From NCBI GenBank assembly GCA_038373885.1, contig JAWZYV010019433.1, positions 729,318 through 793,317 on the forward strand: 64,000 nucleotides of DNA. The letters are read 5' to 3'. The position numbers and the translations under genes are program-made. The notes under the pieces were generated by a model. The model saw nothing but the letters and a program-made list of their open reading frames with translations. It did no database searches and had not been told where the DNA came from. Source of the stretch: Cheiracanthium punctorium (Eukaryota > Arthropoda > Arachnida > Araneae > Cheiracanthiidae). This document shows, one piece after another, positions 56,201 to 59,830 of the stretch (position 1 is the stretch's first letter; each line of letters starts with the position of its first letter).

Positions 56201-58486
56201 GCTATTAATATATTTATGTTGAACTTTCATAATTTTCAAATAATTTAATATTTCAATGTACTTTCATACATTTACATTTTTTTAATGTACCTGCTTTTCT
56301 ACACTGCTTTCCAGTTTCCTGCTTGGATGGAGTTCTTATAGAATTTCAAAAATAAATAATTATTTTTTCCATTTATTCTTATGAAATAAATTTGCCTATT
56401 ATGCTTGTGTGTGTTGAAGGAGAGGAATTTAACAAAAAACACTCAAAAAGAAATTGGTGTTTAAAATGTGAAAAAATTGAAACTTGGTAAAATATTACAC
56501 ACAACAGGTGCTTATGAGACTGGGTGCATTTCGGGTGAAATTTTTTCAGCCTTCTTCAGCAGGATTCCAGGGGAAACTGAAAAATTAATATAAGCAGAGA
56601 GCAAGTTGCCATCTGGAAGAAGGAAAAAAACGCAAGAAACCAGGGAGAATAAAAGAAAGGAGGAAAGAGAGGGCAGATAAAATATTATATTTTACATAAA
56701 AAACTATTTTCAATATTATATTTTACATAAAAAAAGTAAAATTTAATATTGAAAATATAAATAAAAAATAAGAAAAGAAATAAAGCACAAAATAGAAACA
56801 TACAAAAGCAATTATTTTATTCTCTCTGGTTTCATGCCTTTTATTCCTTCTTCTAGTTGCCAACTTGCTCTCTGCTTTGGTTTATTTTTCAGTTCCCACT
56901 GGAATACTCCTGAAGCTGGGTGCAAATTTTTGCCCAATATGCACGTCCAGTCTGATAAGTATCTGTTATGTGTGTTGCTTTATGGAGAGAGATTTAGTTA
57001 TGTAATCAATTTTTTTTCTTTTCATGTTTCTGAAAAATATAGCAACTAAGAATTCAATTTGTTTGATTAAAAGTATACATTACTTTTGCACACACTAAAA
57101 AAGTGTATGCAAGTTTCTAATATGTTTTTAAAATATAATTATTATTCAGAAAATTGATTGTGAATTGGAAGAAAAATTAACCTTTGCCTGTAACCAGATG
57201 GAAAAAGAACTACAGAGATGTTTTGAAAGTCAAGGTTGGATCTTCTTTCACAGTGACGAAGAAGTAAATAAATTATCAGTTTCATTACCAAACTTACATT
57301 GGTGTAATTTTTGTTAAATGTAAAATATTCCTAGTTTATTTGTTTGTTTTTTTCAGTCTTTGAAAATATAAATCTTGTATAATTTATTTTTTGTAAATTT
57401 TTCAAATGTGATTATAAAATTTTTAAACTCTGCTTTAATTTCAAACTGTGTTTTTGCACCATAGCATTTTCTGCCTTTTTAAAGTATTTTTTATTGCATG
57501 ATGCATCTATTTATTTGCATGAACTCCCATTTTTGTTGATTTTTTCCCCTTGTATAGGAGAGCATGATAAATTGTTTAGAAGTTATATATAATGTTTTTT
57601 CCCCTCCTTCTTTTTGTGTGAGTTAAGATTTAGTTTATAAATTTTGTAAAGATTGTATTACTCTTAATTTTATATTGTTTATAAATATTTATGTAAATAA
57701 TTAATACCTATTGATGGATTGTAATCTCTAAGAGAATCTGAGTTGCTTTTAACTCTGTATTTAAACAGGCTTTTTGACCTGTATGAATGATAAATATTCT
57801 TTTTAAATGTATGGTTTTACATACGAACTGCACAATAAATACTCTTTTGTATTCATATTATTGTAATTTTTCTATGATTGAAATGTAGCATGATATAGTC
57901 TTCGGGTTGCCTAGTCTGGTTTTTATTTTTTCTTGGCTAGACTTAGCCTTAGCATGGAGCACATCAACCATCTGCATCTGCATGCAGTCTACGAGAACTT
58001 TTCACTTAAAAAACAAAAACCAAACAAAAAAACTTAAAACTTTTATAATCTGGTGACGTTGCTTGCACACACATACACTCTTCTTCTTGCTCTTCTACTG
58101 GGCAATCATATGTTCGATGATGTGTAACCGATTGCGATGGTCATCCCACTTAGCCTGTCAGCCAGGAGCAGAAGCGCTACTACCGAGGCCTCTTCAGGAA
58201 GTTCAGAGGCAAGCAGGCTAAGAGCAAACCTACTGATGTGTCAAGCCAAGGTGGAGGAGGTTGCATTGGTGGAAGCACACCCTGTGAAGGTTCAGGGTGT
58301 GGTACTCCAACAGAGACTGCTGGCAGTCTCTGTGGGGATCCTTTGTTGTCTTCAGTACTCACTTGGGGGACCTCAGAAGTGGCTTTGTGGCTAGAATCTG
58401 TGCAAATGGGTGAATACAAAGACAGCTTCATCAGTCATGACATTCAAGGGCCAGAATTATTACATCTAGAACGAAGGGATTTGAAG
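826..58486 (+). CDS. DGKD/DGKH: Type II diacylglycerol kinase (DGK delta/eta class), partial at both ends; 22 exons
   Basis: The enzyme phosphorylates diacylglycerol to phosphatidic acid with ATP, ending DAG signalling; type II members act in the cytosol and at membranes and oligomerise through a C-terminal SAM domain. Joined exons: 826-932, 2079-2207, 7534-7796, 8982-9090, 10253-10392, 11965-12016, 13659-13753, 15852-15945, 22053-22223, 25162-25249, 27224-27733, 30310-30610, 31455-31565, 39925-40083, 40606-40651, 41192-41305, 41668-41802, 43473-43606, 44927-45044, 55759-55854, 57150-57263, 58154-58486. Every boundary is AG/GT and the total is 2 nt plus 1139 codons with no stop. Residues below count from the first whole codon. 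Key motifs are GGDGS at 182-186, GTGND at 211-215, and a C-terminal SAM start at about 1096-1139. The split catalytic region with a long linker separates type II from other DGKs. Which vertebrate paralogue it matches better cannot be decided here, since arthropods usually have one gene. Start and stop codons are outside the window. Confidence 0.95.
933..2078 (+). other. Intron 1
   Basis: GTAAGT donor and CACATAG acceptor. It contains one composite SINE/minisatellite element (1182-1753); the remainder is AT-rich intron with no coding signal. Confidence 0.8.
1182..1753 (-). repeat. Composite tRNA-SINE/minisatellite element, copy 1
   Basis: Two tRNA-like units of about 130-150 bp (about 1190-1340 and about 1625-1753) in the same orientation flank a central part with four degenerate ~30-bp TGCTGCCACTCGTTGTGGAC-type repeats (1393-1510). 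On the minus strand the tRNA-like units have an A box of form TGGCCGAGCCGG and a B box of form GGTTCAAACCC about 45 nt apart, the spacing of a tRNA promoter. GCTCTGAA and GCTCTAAA flank the element as a possible target duplication. ORFs inside are low-complexity shadows. Confidence 0.75.
2079..2207 (+). CDS. DGKD/DGKH: DGK exon 2: C1b zinc-binding domain
   Basis: 43 codons, phase 0 at both ends (residues 36-78). It carries the [16 protein letters not shown] stretch typical of DGK delta/eta, then [10 protein letters not shown] and [13 protein letters not shown], giving the His and Cys ligands of the second C1 domain. The domain finishes in exon 3. Acceptor TCACATAG, donor GTAATT. Confidence 0.95.
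2490..2930 (-). repeat. Probable tRNA-derived SINE
   Basis: On the minus strand a T-arm-like CCAAAGTTCGATCCTTGG (about 2871-2888) follows a TGCCAGAGCTGC segment that could be a degenerate A box at about 2907-2918. A moderately GC-rich body runs to about 2500. Target duplications were not found, so the boundaries are approximate. Confidence 0.45.
3255..4352. mobile_element. Foldback DNA element, copy 1
   Basis: The ends are inverted: GGATTCAAAATTGATGTTAA at 3261 against AACATCTACTTTGAATCACC at 4329. Inner parts also pair, for example 3340-3480 with 4130-4275. Most of the ~1.1 kb is therefore two long inverted arms. TA dinucleotides sit at both ends, which would fit a TA target site. No transposase is present. 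Confidence 0.65.
6103..6386. mobile_element. piggyBac-like MITE with TTAA flanks
   Basis: TTAA at 6103-6106 and 6383-6386 flank a 276-bp element. Terminal inverted repeats start CCCATTTGTGCCTGG (left) and CCCATTTATGCCTAG (right, minus strand). A GTCCC-AAAAAA-GGGAC mini-hairpin lies inside the right end. The TTAA target and CCC ends fit piggyBac. Confidence 0.7.
7534..7796 (+). CDS. DGKD/DGKH: DGK exon 3: end of C1b and start of the DAGKc catalytic domain
   Basis: Residues 79-165 plus two bases. It begins [16 protein letters not shown], supplying the last Cys/His ligands of C1b. After a short spacer comes [15 protein letters not shown], the first conserved block of the lipid-kinase catalytic domain, then [11 protein letters not shown] and [13 protein letters not shown]. 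Acceptor TTTTGTCCAG, donor GTATGC. The last Gly codon is split with exon 4. Confidence 0.96.
7797..8981 (+). other. Intron 3
   Basis: 1.2 kb AT-rich intron ending in a long poly-T tract before AATAG. I see no recognisable repeat or ORF. Confidence 0.8.
8982..9090 (+). CDS. DGKD/DGKH: DGK exon 4: DAGKc nucleotide-binding glycine motif
   Basis: Reads [20 protein letters not shown] followed by [16 protein letters not shown] (residues 167-202). The GGDGS motif (182-186) is the ATP-binding glycine loop that is essential in DAG kinases. Phase 2 in, phase 0 out; donor GTAGGA. Confidence 0.97.
9091..10252 (+). other. Intron 4
   Basis: 1.2 kb AT-rich intron with no recognised repeat and no coding signal. 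Confidence 0.8.
10253..10392 (+). CDS. DGKD/DGKH: DGK exon 5: DAGKc core
   Basis: Reads [20 protein letters not shown] then [20 protein letters not shown] (residues 203-248). [11 protein letters not shown] is the second invariant block of DAG kinases. Acceptor TCTCATTAG, donor GTAATA; the final Arg codon is split with exon 6. Confidence 0.97.
10393..11964 (+). other. Intron 5
   Basis: 1.6 kb AT-rich intron. The only distinctive structure is a near-perfect hairpin at 11138-11186. No gene was seen. Confidence 0.78.
11138..11186. repeat. 23-bp hairpin in intron 5
   Basis: Arms 11138-11160 and 11164-11186 are reverse complements with one mismatch and a CTC spacer. No flanking duplication was found. 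Confidence 0.75.
11965..12016 (+). CDS. DGKD/DGKH: DGK exon 6: short DAGKc exon
   Basis: 52 bp encoding [17 protein letters not shown] after the split Arg. This matches the RWSVMAYE-like segment that follows the GTGND block in type II kinases. Acceptor CTTTGAAG, donor GTGAGT. It is short, but the phases (1 nt plus 17 codons) and the conserved RW..M.YE support it. Confidence 0.88.
12017..13658 (+). other. Intron 6
   Basis: 1.6 kb AT-rich intron, ending in a TAAA-rich tract. No recognised repeat family or gene. Confidence 0.78.
13659..13753 (+). CDS. DGKD/DGKH: DGK exon 7: DAGKc
   Basis: Reads [20 protein letters not shown] then [11 protein letters not shown] (residues 267-297 plus a split Lys). 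The [22 protein letters not shown] block is a hallmark of DGK delta/eta. Acceptor AATTGTAG, donor GTATGT. Confidence 0.95.
14086..14700. mobile_element. piggyBac-like palindromic MITE
   Basis: Left TTAA at 14086-14089, then TTTTACATGTCAATTTTCCT. The right end read on the minus strand is GTTACATGCCAATGTTCC, with an inner TGTTCC-AAAAAA-GGAACA hairpin. It resembles the right end of the 6103-6386 element. Internal arms 14132-14174 and 14289-14331 are inverted over 43 bp with one mismatch. The right TTAA is not intact. Confidence 0.55.
14176..14224. repeat. Perfect 23-bp inverted repeat with 3-nt loop
   Basis: Arm 14176-14198 (TTCGTCTCACTAAGCAGAGG plus GAA) and arm 14202-14224 are exact reverse complements separated by GAG. 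It forms the centre of the nested palindrome in the MITE around it. Confidence 0.85.
15852..15945 (+). CDS. DGKD/DGKH: DGK exon 8: end of the DAGKc region
   Basis: Reads [20 protein letters not shown] then [11 protein letters not shown] (residues 298-329). It continues the K-VLCETVK-F-A-VG block of type II kinases into the acidic linker. Acceptor TTATTTTAG, donor GTCAGT. Confidence 0.94.
16956..17547 (-). repeat. Composite tRNA-SINE/minisatellite element, copy 2
   Basis: Same architecture as 1182-1753: tRNA-like unit, central ~30-bp minisatellite (about 17168-17310), a spacer and a second tRNA-like unit. Minus-strand A box TGGCCGAGCTGG and B-box-like TGTTCAAAC are at tRNA spacing. Same orientation as copy 1. 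The tRNA-like units are derived sequences, not functional tRNA genes. Confidence 0.75.
18240..19080. repeat. Degenerate tandem repeat, ~173-bp period
   Basis: The anchor CCTGTAGATAAACT (variants) recurs at 18283, 18594, 18768 and 18939. It is preceded each time by a GTAATGTATT...TCTTTT stretch and usually followed by AACTAGATGTTA-like and TAGTTTTTGAGA-like stretches. Spacing is 311, 174 and 171 bp. It is probably part of a larger mobile repeat reaching about 19310. Family unknown. Confidence 0.6.
20453..20645 (-). pseudogene. pogo/Tigger transposase C-terminal fragment
   Basis: On the minus strand the frame reads [17 protein letters not shown] and later [20 protein letters not shown] before a TGA at 20453-20455. 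That RK...KQ-TL-D-F end is typical of Tigger/pogo-family transposases. Only the C-terminus remains. A TIR end lies nearby at 20740-20800. Confidence 0.7.
20740..20802. mobile_element. pogo/Tigger terminal end
   Basis: Ends AATTGGAATTCTACTG followed by TA, after GATAATCGGAGTTCGGGTA. Read on the minus strand it starts TA-CAGTAGAATTCCAATTA, like the TIR of the MITE at 29797. It pairs with the transposase fragment at 20453; the other end is not clear. Confidence 0.6.
21008..21036. repeat. (TATC)n/(TA)n microsatellite
   Basis: Short TATC tetranucleotide run followed by TATATATA. Confidence 0.85.
21040..21299 (+). pseudogene. Helitron N-terminal (Rep-region) fragment
   Basis: Encodes [34 protein letters not shown] and [26 protein letters not shown]. 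This fits the Helitron-like N-terminal domain pattern (L...N-F...F-----L..., RRYN-PT--EVA-I---D-GE). The frame is open from before 21040 to a TGA at 21297. No Rep catalytic HUH motif or helicase is attached, so it is a fragment. Confidence 0.75.
22053..22223 (+). CDS. DGKD/DGKH: DGK exon 9: start of the inter-catalytic linker
   Basis: 57 codons, phase 0 both sides (residues 330-386). It starts [19 protein letters not shown], equivalent to the C-VL-EKL--LL--L-DE segment of DGK delta, then becomes Ser/Glu/Lys-rich and probably disordered. Acceptor TATTTCAG, donor GTTTTT. Confidence 0.9.
22612..23650. mobile_element. Foldback DNA element, copy 2
   Basis: Same family as 3255-4352. Left end GGATGATTCAAAATAGATGT and right end ATATCTATTTTGAATTGCCC are inverted, and the interior matches copy 1. 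Non-autonomous. The sequences have diverged, so the insertion is old. Confidence 0.65.
24241..24301. repeat. C-run/(TC)n/(TA)n compound microsatellite
   Basis: C8 at 24241-24248, TC repeats to 24267, then TA repeats to 24301. Likely polymorphic. Confidence 0.95.
25162..25249 (+). CDS. DGKD/DGKH: DGK exon 10: conserved linker helix
   Basis: Reads [20 protein letters not shown] then RQIIEHTER (residues 387-415). The [20 protein letters not shown] stretch is strongly conserved in DGK delta/eta. Acceptor TATTTCAG, donor GTATAT; ends phase 1. Confidence 0.95.
25250..27223 (+). other. Intron 10
   Basis: 2.0 kb AT-rich intron with a poly-A run at 26180-26202. No recognised repeat family. Confidence 0.78.
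27224..27733 (+). CDS. DGKD/DGKH: DGK exon 11: Ser/Thr/Pro-rich linker
   Basis: The longest exon here, residues 417-585 plus split codons. It opens with VDEQNAQT, which is conserved in vertebrate DGK delta. The remainder is low-complexity Ser/Pro/Thr sequence with a dense SP/TP cluster (27515-27590), so it is likely disordered and possibly phosphorylated. The acceptor is AATTTCAG. The donor GTAAGC at 27734 is needed for phase, since the open frame runs on past it to a stop at about 27807. Confidence 0.92.
27734..30309 (+). other. Intron 11
   Basis: 2.6 kb. It contains a pogo/Tigger-type MITE (29797-30233) just before the exon 12 acceptor; the rest is AT-rich with no supported gene. Confidence 0.78.
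29797..30233. mobile_element. pogo/Tigger-type MITE, intact ends
   Basis: 437 bp flanked by TA (29795-29796 and 30234-30235). Terminal inverted repeats CAGTAGAACCTCTCAAATCC (left) and CAGTAGAACTTCTCAAATCC (right, minus strand) match at 22 of 23 positions when extended to CCGGA. Further TATAATCCGGA-like subterminal repeats occur on both sides. A poly-A run and a C/G-rich centre are inside, and there is no ORF. Confidence 0.88.
30310..30610 (+). CDS. DGKD/DGKH: DGK exon 12: linker before the accessory domain
   Basis: Residues 587-685. It contains [19 protein letters not shown], then [20 protein letters not shown] and [20 protein letters not shown], matching in position and tone the VISRLLINADPF segment that precedes the DAGKa domain. 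Acceptor TTTTTAG after poly-T, donor GTAAGC. Phase 2 out. Confidence 0.92.
30611..31454 (+). other. Intron 12
   Basis: 0.8 kb AT-rich intron; nothing recognised. Confidence 0.8.
31455..31565 (+). CDS. DGKD/DGKH: DGK exon 13: start of the DAGKa accessory domain
   Basis: Reads [20 protein letters not shown] then [16 protein letters not shown] (residues 687-722). The [25 protein letters not shown] block is the canonical start of the DAG kinase accessory domain. Acceptor TAAATTTAG, donor GTATTT; the split Arg continues in exon 14, 8.4 kb away. Confidence 0.97.
32488..32599 (+). repeat. tRNA-like fragment with 41-nt poly-T
   Basis: GATGGTCTAGGGGTAGCGCG resembles a tRNA D-arm/A box. The downstream arms do not fold: the anticodon-stem positions do not pair and there is no clean T-arm. 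It is a SINE or tRNA relic, followed by T41 at 32559-32599. Confidence 0.45.
32912..34930 (-). mobile_element. hAT element, truncated copy
   Basis: Closely matches 48307-50749 along its length, ending in the same CGGCCCTAGGGCCGCCCCTG terminus at 34930. It lacks the first ~340 bp of that element and an internal segment of about 0.4 kb. The minus-strand remnant at 32960-33169 is the same hAT C-terminal region as at 48281-48577. Confidence 0.8.
35077..39833 (-). mobile_element. Helitron, degraded
   Basis: Read on the minus strand the element ends ...GGGTGGGTCGCTAG at 35077 followed by T, the CTRR-T end of Helitrons. A CCCGTGCGAAG segment just before it can pair weakly as the terminal hairpin. 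Minus-strand helicase remains lie at 36890-37365. The other edge is placed near 39833, where a sequence of the type ATCCGTTGAATAGTTTAAAA...CATTTTATACTATG marks the outer end; this edge is inferred and no 5' TC was confirmed. Confidence 0.6.
36890..37365 (-). pseudogene. Helitron PIF1-like helicase C-terminal pseudogene
   Basis: Minus strand: [40 protein letters not shown], then after a frameshift near 37180 [13 protein letters not shown], an in-frame stop, and [16 protein letters not shown] followed by [19 protein letters not shown]. These are the last helicase motifs of Helitron/PIF1 proteins. The frameshift and stops mean it is dead. Confidence 0.85.
39925..40083 (+). CDS. DGKD/DGKH: DGK exon 14: DAGKa
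   Basis: Reads [20 protein letters not shown], then [20 protein letters not shown] and [12 protein letters not shown] (residues 724-775). [18 protein letters not shown] and [19 protein letters not shown] are DAGKa hallmarks. Acceptor TTTTCTGTAG, donor GTGAGT. Confidence 0.97.
40084..40605 (+). other. Intron 14
   Basis: 0.5 kb intron with a strong T-rich tract at 40488-40535. Nothing else seen. Confidence 0.8.
40606..40651 (+). CDS. DGKD/DGKH: DGK exon 15: DAGKa microexon
   Basis: 46 bp encoding [15 protein letters not shown] after a split Ser. It corresponds to the [16 protein letters not shown] block of DGK delta. Acceptor TTTTCCAG, donor GTAGGT. Its small size makes it easy to miss in automated models. 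Confidence 0.95.
40652..41191 (+). other. Intron 15
   Basis: 0.5 kb intron with C- and T-runs around 40970-41030; nothing recognised. Confidence 0.8.
41192..41305 (+). CDS. DGKD/DGKH: DGK exon 16: DAGKa
   Basis: Reads [20 protein letters not shown] then [18 protein letters not shown] (residues 792-829). [29 protein letters not shown] is diagnostic. Phase 0 at both ends; acceptor TTGTTTTAG, donor GTTAGT. Confidence 0.97.
41306..41667 (+). other. Intron 16
   Basis: 0.36 kb AT-rich intron, nothing recognised. Confidence 0.8.
41668..41802 (+). CDS. DGKD/DGKH: DGK exon 17: end of DAGKa
   Basis: Reads [20 protein letters not shown], then [20 protein letters not shown] and LCRNR (residues 830-874). 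[18 protein letters not shown] is the near-invariant end of the accessory domain. Phase 0 both ends; acceptor ATTACAG, donor GTATGT. Confidence 0.97.
41803..43472 (+). other. Intron 17
   Basis: 1.7 kb AT-rich intron; no recognised repeat or gene. Confidence 0.78.
43473..43606 (+). CDS. DGKD/DGKH: DGK exon 18: helical region after DAGKa
   Basis: Reads [20 protein letters not shown] then [20 protein letters not shown] (residues 875-918 plus a split Cys). It matches the LE-TLK-WEDK- and L--EE--Q---F region of DGK delta/eta. The acceptor is a tandem ACAGCAG, so the first CAG (43473-43475) may be included or skipped. Donor GTATGT. Confidence 0.93.
43607..44926 (+). other. Intron 18
   Basis: 1.3 kb AT-rich intron; no recognised repeat or gene. 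Confidence 0.78.
44927..45044 (+). CDS. DGKD/DGKH: DGK exon 19: C-terminal helical region
   Basis: Residues 920-958: [20 protein letters not shown] then [19 protein letters not shown]. It corresponds to the I-EIA-S---MEQEL-HAVN segment. Acceptor TTATTACAG, donor GTATAG; ends phase 0 before the longest intron. Confidence 0.9.
45690..45785. repeat. Repeat unit shared with 51530-51600
   Basis: AGATAGTCCACACCACTGTT at 45750 followed by TAGTCCGCAGA has a near-copy at 51534, with a second diverged half-copy in each place (45690 and 51588). Both loci are in the same orientation and flank the pogo and hAT remains. Confidence 0.55.
46376..47566 (-). pseudogene. pogo/Tigger-family transposase pseudogene
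   Basis: Minus strand. The N-terminus has [18 protein letters not shown] and [15 protein letters not shown], a CENP-B/psq-type helix-turn-helix. An in-frame TAG at 47365-47367 follows, then [20 protein letters not shown] (second HTH), [14 protein letters not shown] (first DDE Asp) and [19 protein letters not shown]. After about 46825 the frame is shifted and broken by several stops. The C-terminus resumes at 46376-46564 with [20 protein letters not shown] and KSGFVKAGI, typical of the Tigger C-terminal region. It is not functional. Confidence 0.85.
47964..50749 (-). mobile_element. hAT transposon, full length, degenerate
   Basis: 2786 bp flanked by a perfect 8-bp duplication GGTAGAGT (47956-47963 and 50750-50757). 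Terminal inverted repeats are CAGGGCCGGCCCTA (left) and CAGGGGCGGCCCTA (right, minus strand). The minus strand carries transposase remnants at 48230-48577 and 48659-48919. The 8-bp duplication and CAGGG ends define hAT. It sits in the pogo-rich part of intron 19. Confidence 0.9.
48230..48919 (-). pseudogene. hAT transposase remnant
   Basis: The upper part (48659-48919) ends in [20 protein letters not shown] and LECRFDLIS, like the FK-EVFY-VLD----ELE-RF block of hAT proteins. The lower part has [19 protein letters not shown] and [10 protein letters not shown]. After a frameshift it has [20 protein letters not shown] before a stop, the conserved hAT dimerisation end. Frameshifts and missing residues make it inactive. 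Confidence 0.75.
50939..51283. mobile_element. hAT MITE rich in GAGCCCGAGCCC repeats
   Basis: 345 bp with a perfect 8-bp duplication GTTGCCCT (50931-50938 and 51284-51291). Ends are TAGAGCTGAGTTCGGGCTC (left) and TAGAGATGAGACGGGCTC (right, minus strand). Subterminal blocks of GAGCCC/GGGCTC hexamers lie on both sides of an AT-rich centre. Non-autonomous. Confidence 0.88.
51530..51605. repeat. Repeat unit shared with 45690-45785
   Basis: AGATTATCCGCACCACCGTT followed by TAGTCCACAGA, then a half-copy AGATAGTCCGCACATTACAC at 51588. Direct orientation relative to the partner 5.8 kb upstream. Confidence 0.55.
53176..53252. repeat. (TTTC)n and poly-T tract
   Basis: TTTCTTTC-type repeats followed by a run of about 31 T. 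Confidence 0.9.
53406..53615 (+). mobile_element. tRNA-derived SINE with target duplications
   Basis: A-box-like TGGCATAGCGCT at 53416 and B box GGTCCGAAACC at 53459 are 43 nt apart, as in a tRNA promoter. The body contains GGTTTTCTCCAAAACTTTGC and the tail is an (AC)n run. GCCAGTATTCAAT (53393-53405) and GCCAGTATTTAAT (53616-53628) are 13-bp duplications with one mismatch. Confidence 0.85.
54755..55270. mobile_element. Palindromic element with ~30-bp inverted ends
   Basis: GTATATTCTGTGGAGGGG at about 54768 is inverted at 55232-55250 (CCCCTCCACAGAATATAC). Inner pairs include GATAGAGGGCGCC (54835) with GCGCCATCTATTGG (55185), and a central ACTATAACATATAA/TTATATGTTATAGT hairpin at about 55001-55042. 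No ORF. Family unknown. Confidence 0.6.
55759..55854 (+). CDS. DGKD/DGKH: DGK exon 20: C-terminal helical region
   Basis: 32 codons (residues 959-990): [20 protein letters not shown] then [12 protein letters not shown]. It aligns in position with the [23 protein letters not shown] segment of DGK delta. Acceptor TTATTTCAG, donor GTAAGT. Conservation is weaker than in the catalytic exons, but phase and splice sites fit. Confidence 0.87.
55855..57149 (+). other. Intron 20
   Basis: 1.3 kb, holding a foldback MITE (56497-56976). Otherwise AT-rich. Confidence 0.78.
56497..56976. mobile_element. Foldback MITE in intron 20
   Basis: Arms of about 150 bp. Left ACACACAACAGGTGCTTATG (from 56497) pairs with the inverted right end near 56976. 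AAGCAGAGAGCAAGTTGCCA (left) pairs with TTGCCAACTTGCTCTCTGCT (right). The AT-rich loop spans about 56665-56815. Transposition class not determined. Confidence 0.7.
57150..57263 (+). CDS. DGKD/DGKH: DGK exon 21: C-terminal helical region
   Basis: 38 codons (residues 991-1028): [20 protein letters not shown] then [18 protein letters not shown]. It matches the L-SALAEMDRQLRRLAD-PWL pattern. Acceptor ATTATTCAG, donor GTAAAT. The frame also stays open past the donor for 17 codons to a TAA at 57315. Confidence 0.87.
57264..58153 (+). other. Intron 21 with possible alternative terminal exon
   Basis: If the donor at 57264 is skipped, translation adds 17 codons and stops at TAA 57315-57317. The 0.5 kb that follows is T-rich and UTR-like, with an AATAAA at 57834-57839 and a T/GT-rich tract after it. 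The acceptor end has a polypyrimidine tract at 58077-58098 and then no AG until 58152-58153. No repeat was recognised. Confidence 0.6.
58154..58486 (+). CDS. DGKD/DGKH: DGK exon 22: basic/Gly-rich segment and start of SAM domain
   Basis: 111 codons (residues 1029-1139), phase 0. It begins [20 protein letters not shown], a basic stretch like the K-RLVTKFKKEK region of DGK delta. A Gly/Cys/Ser-rich spacer follows, then [67 protein letters not shown] is the first three helices of the SAM domain. Donor GTGTGT. The remaining SAM helices are not in the next 5.5 kb. The acceptor CACTTAG is modest, but no other AG lies between it and the pyrimidine tract. Confidence 0.9.
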
Positions 58487-59357
58487 GTGTGTATAAACTT
58501 TTTTGTTGGATTATTTTTTCTGCACTTAATACTAGTTTTAAATTACTGCTTAATTTTCACTGGGGAGTATTAAAAAATAATAAATGTACATGTATTTTTA
58601 AAAGAAATGCATTTTATGTTTTTGATTTTTCATGTATATGATTTGCTATTTTATATGTAGAAATTGAAAGGGGTATTTTGCTAACCCTTTTCTGCTTATT
58701 TTCTTATGTATTGGACACTCAATTCTTAATATTTTTGCTTCTGGTTGGAAAATTAATTTTTCATGTCTTAATTCAGAAGTATTAAATATTTTTCCTGAAC
58801 ATGTTTTAATGCTACAAAGTTACACATGTGAGATTTTAACATATATATGTTACCGGCAAAGTTTGAAATACGGAATTCTATAGAATGCCTAGACATTGCA
58901 TATAATGCCTAAAATTAGCCGGCAATGTATGAAACGATTAGTATTTCAGACATTTCCCAGGCATTCTATAGAATGCCAAATGAGAAACCGGCAAAGTATG
59001 AAATACATCTCTGACTGTATGTGAAATATAATGAAATGTAATTTAAAATGTCGTTCAAGCCTTCCATTTTGCAAATGTTGGTTAATTTTAATTTCTTATA
59101 TGAAAATTTTGTTTCCCGTAATAAGAAAGACATAAATTTTGTTTTTTTCAACTTCTATTTTTCTTTATGAATAATTTTTTAAGAATAACATTTATATTTT
59201 TGAGGAATGCACGTCCTTTATATGAGAATGGGTTAGTTGCACAGACAAAGGGAAAAAGGGCGAGTTGCACCGCTGATGAATTTAATCCATGGGCGAGTGC
59301 AGCTACGAAATGTGGAAGGGAGGGGGCAATCATAAAGGAGCCCTGCAGTCTCGCAGC

Positions 59358-59635
59358 GGGCCAGAGGTAGCACATTTTCAAGGAGCCCCCTACAGCAATG
59401 GCCAGAACCAGTAATGTTTTTTTGGGTCTTGCAAAGGGCCAGCATTAGCATATTTTCAAGAGGTCCCCTACAGTGATGGCCGGACCCAGTGATGTTTTGG
59501 GGGGGTCTCATAAAGGGTCAGACCTTAACATATTTTGGAGGGGCACTCTACCACAATGGTTGGGCCTAGTGATGTTTTTTTTTAGGGGGGGGGGGTCTCA
59601 CAAAGGGCCAGAGGTAGCATATTTTCAAGGGGAGC
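59358..59635. repeat. Minisatellite, 78-90 bp unit, about 3.4 copies
   Basis: Units start GGGCCAGAGGTAGCACATTT or variants at 59358, 59436, 59515 and 59605 (78, 79 and 90 bp; the last partial). Length differences come from T- and G-runs in each unit. Confidence 0.8.
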
Positions 59636-59769
59636 AAGATAAGGATTGCAGTGCAACTCACCCCTGTGTTGTGGATTAAGATCAATTATCTGCATGAAGG
59701 ATCTAGGCCTATAGGTGGAGTGCCCTTGGTGGGGGGGGGGTGTCTTTTTAAGGGGTCCTAATTTGTATT

Positions 59770-59830
59770 TATGCCGAGTTTCGAAGAAAACCACAGAAAA
59801 CTCTAAACAGTTAGGTCGACTGACGTGTGA
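59770..59830 (-). repeat. SINE tail fragment related to 53406-53615
   Basis: The minus strand reads CGACCTAACTGTTTAGAGTT then TTCTGTGGTTTTCTTCGAAA, matching 53480-53524 of the intact SINE. Only this part was found. Confidence 0.65.

Noticed and set aside
59233..59511. Minus-strand ORF with repeated NITGSGH..RG-LEN units
   Set aside because: The 26-residue repeat simply follows the 78-bp minisatellite. Units 79 and 90 bp long break the frame.
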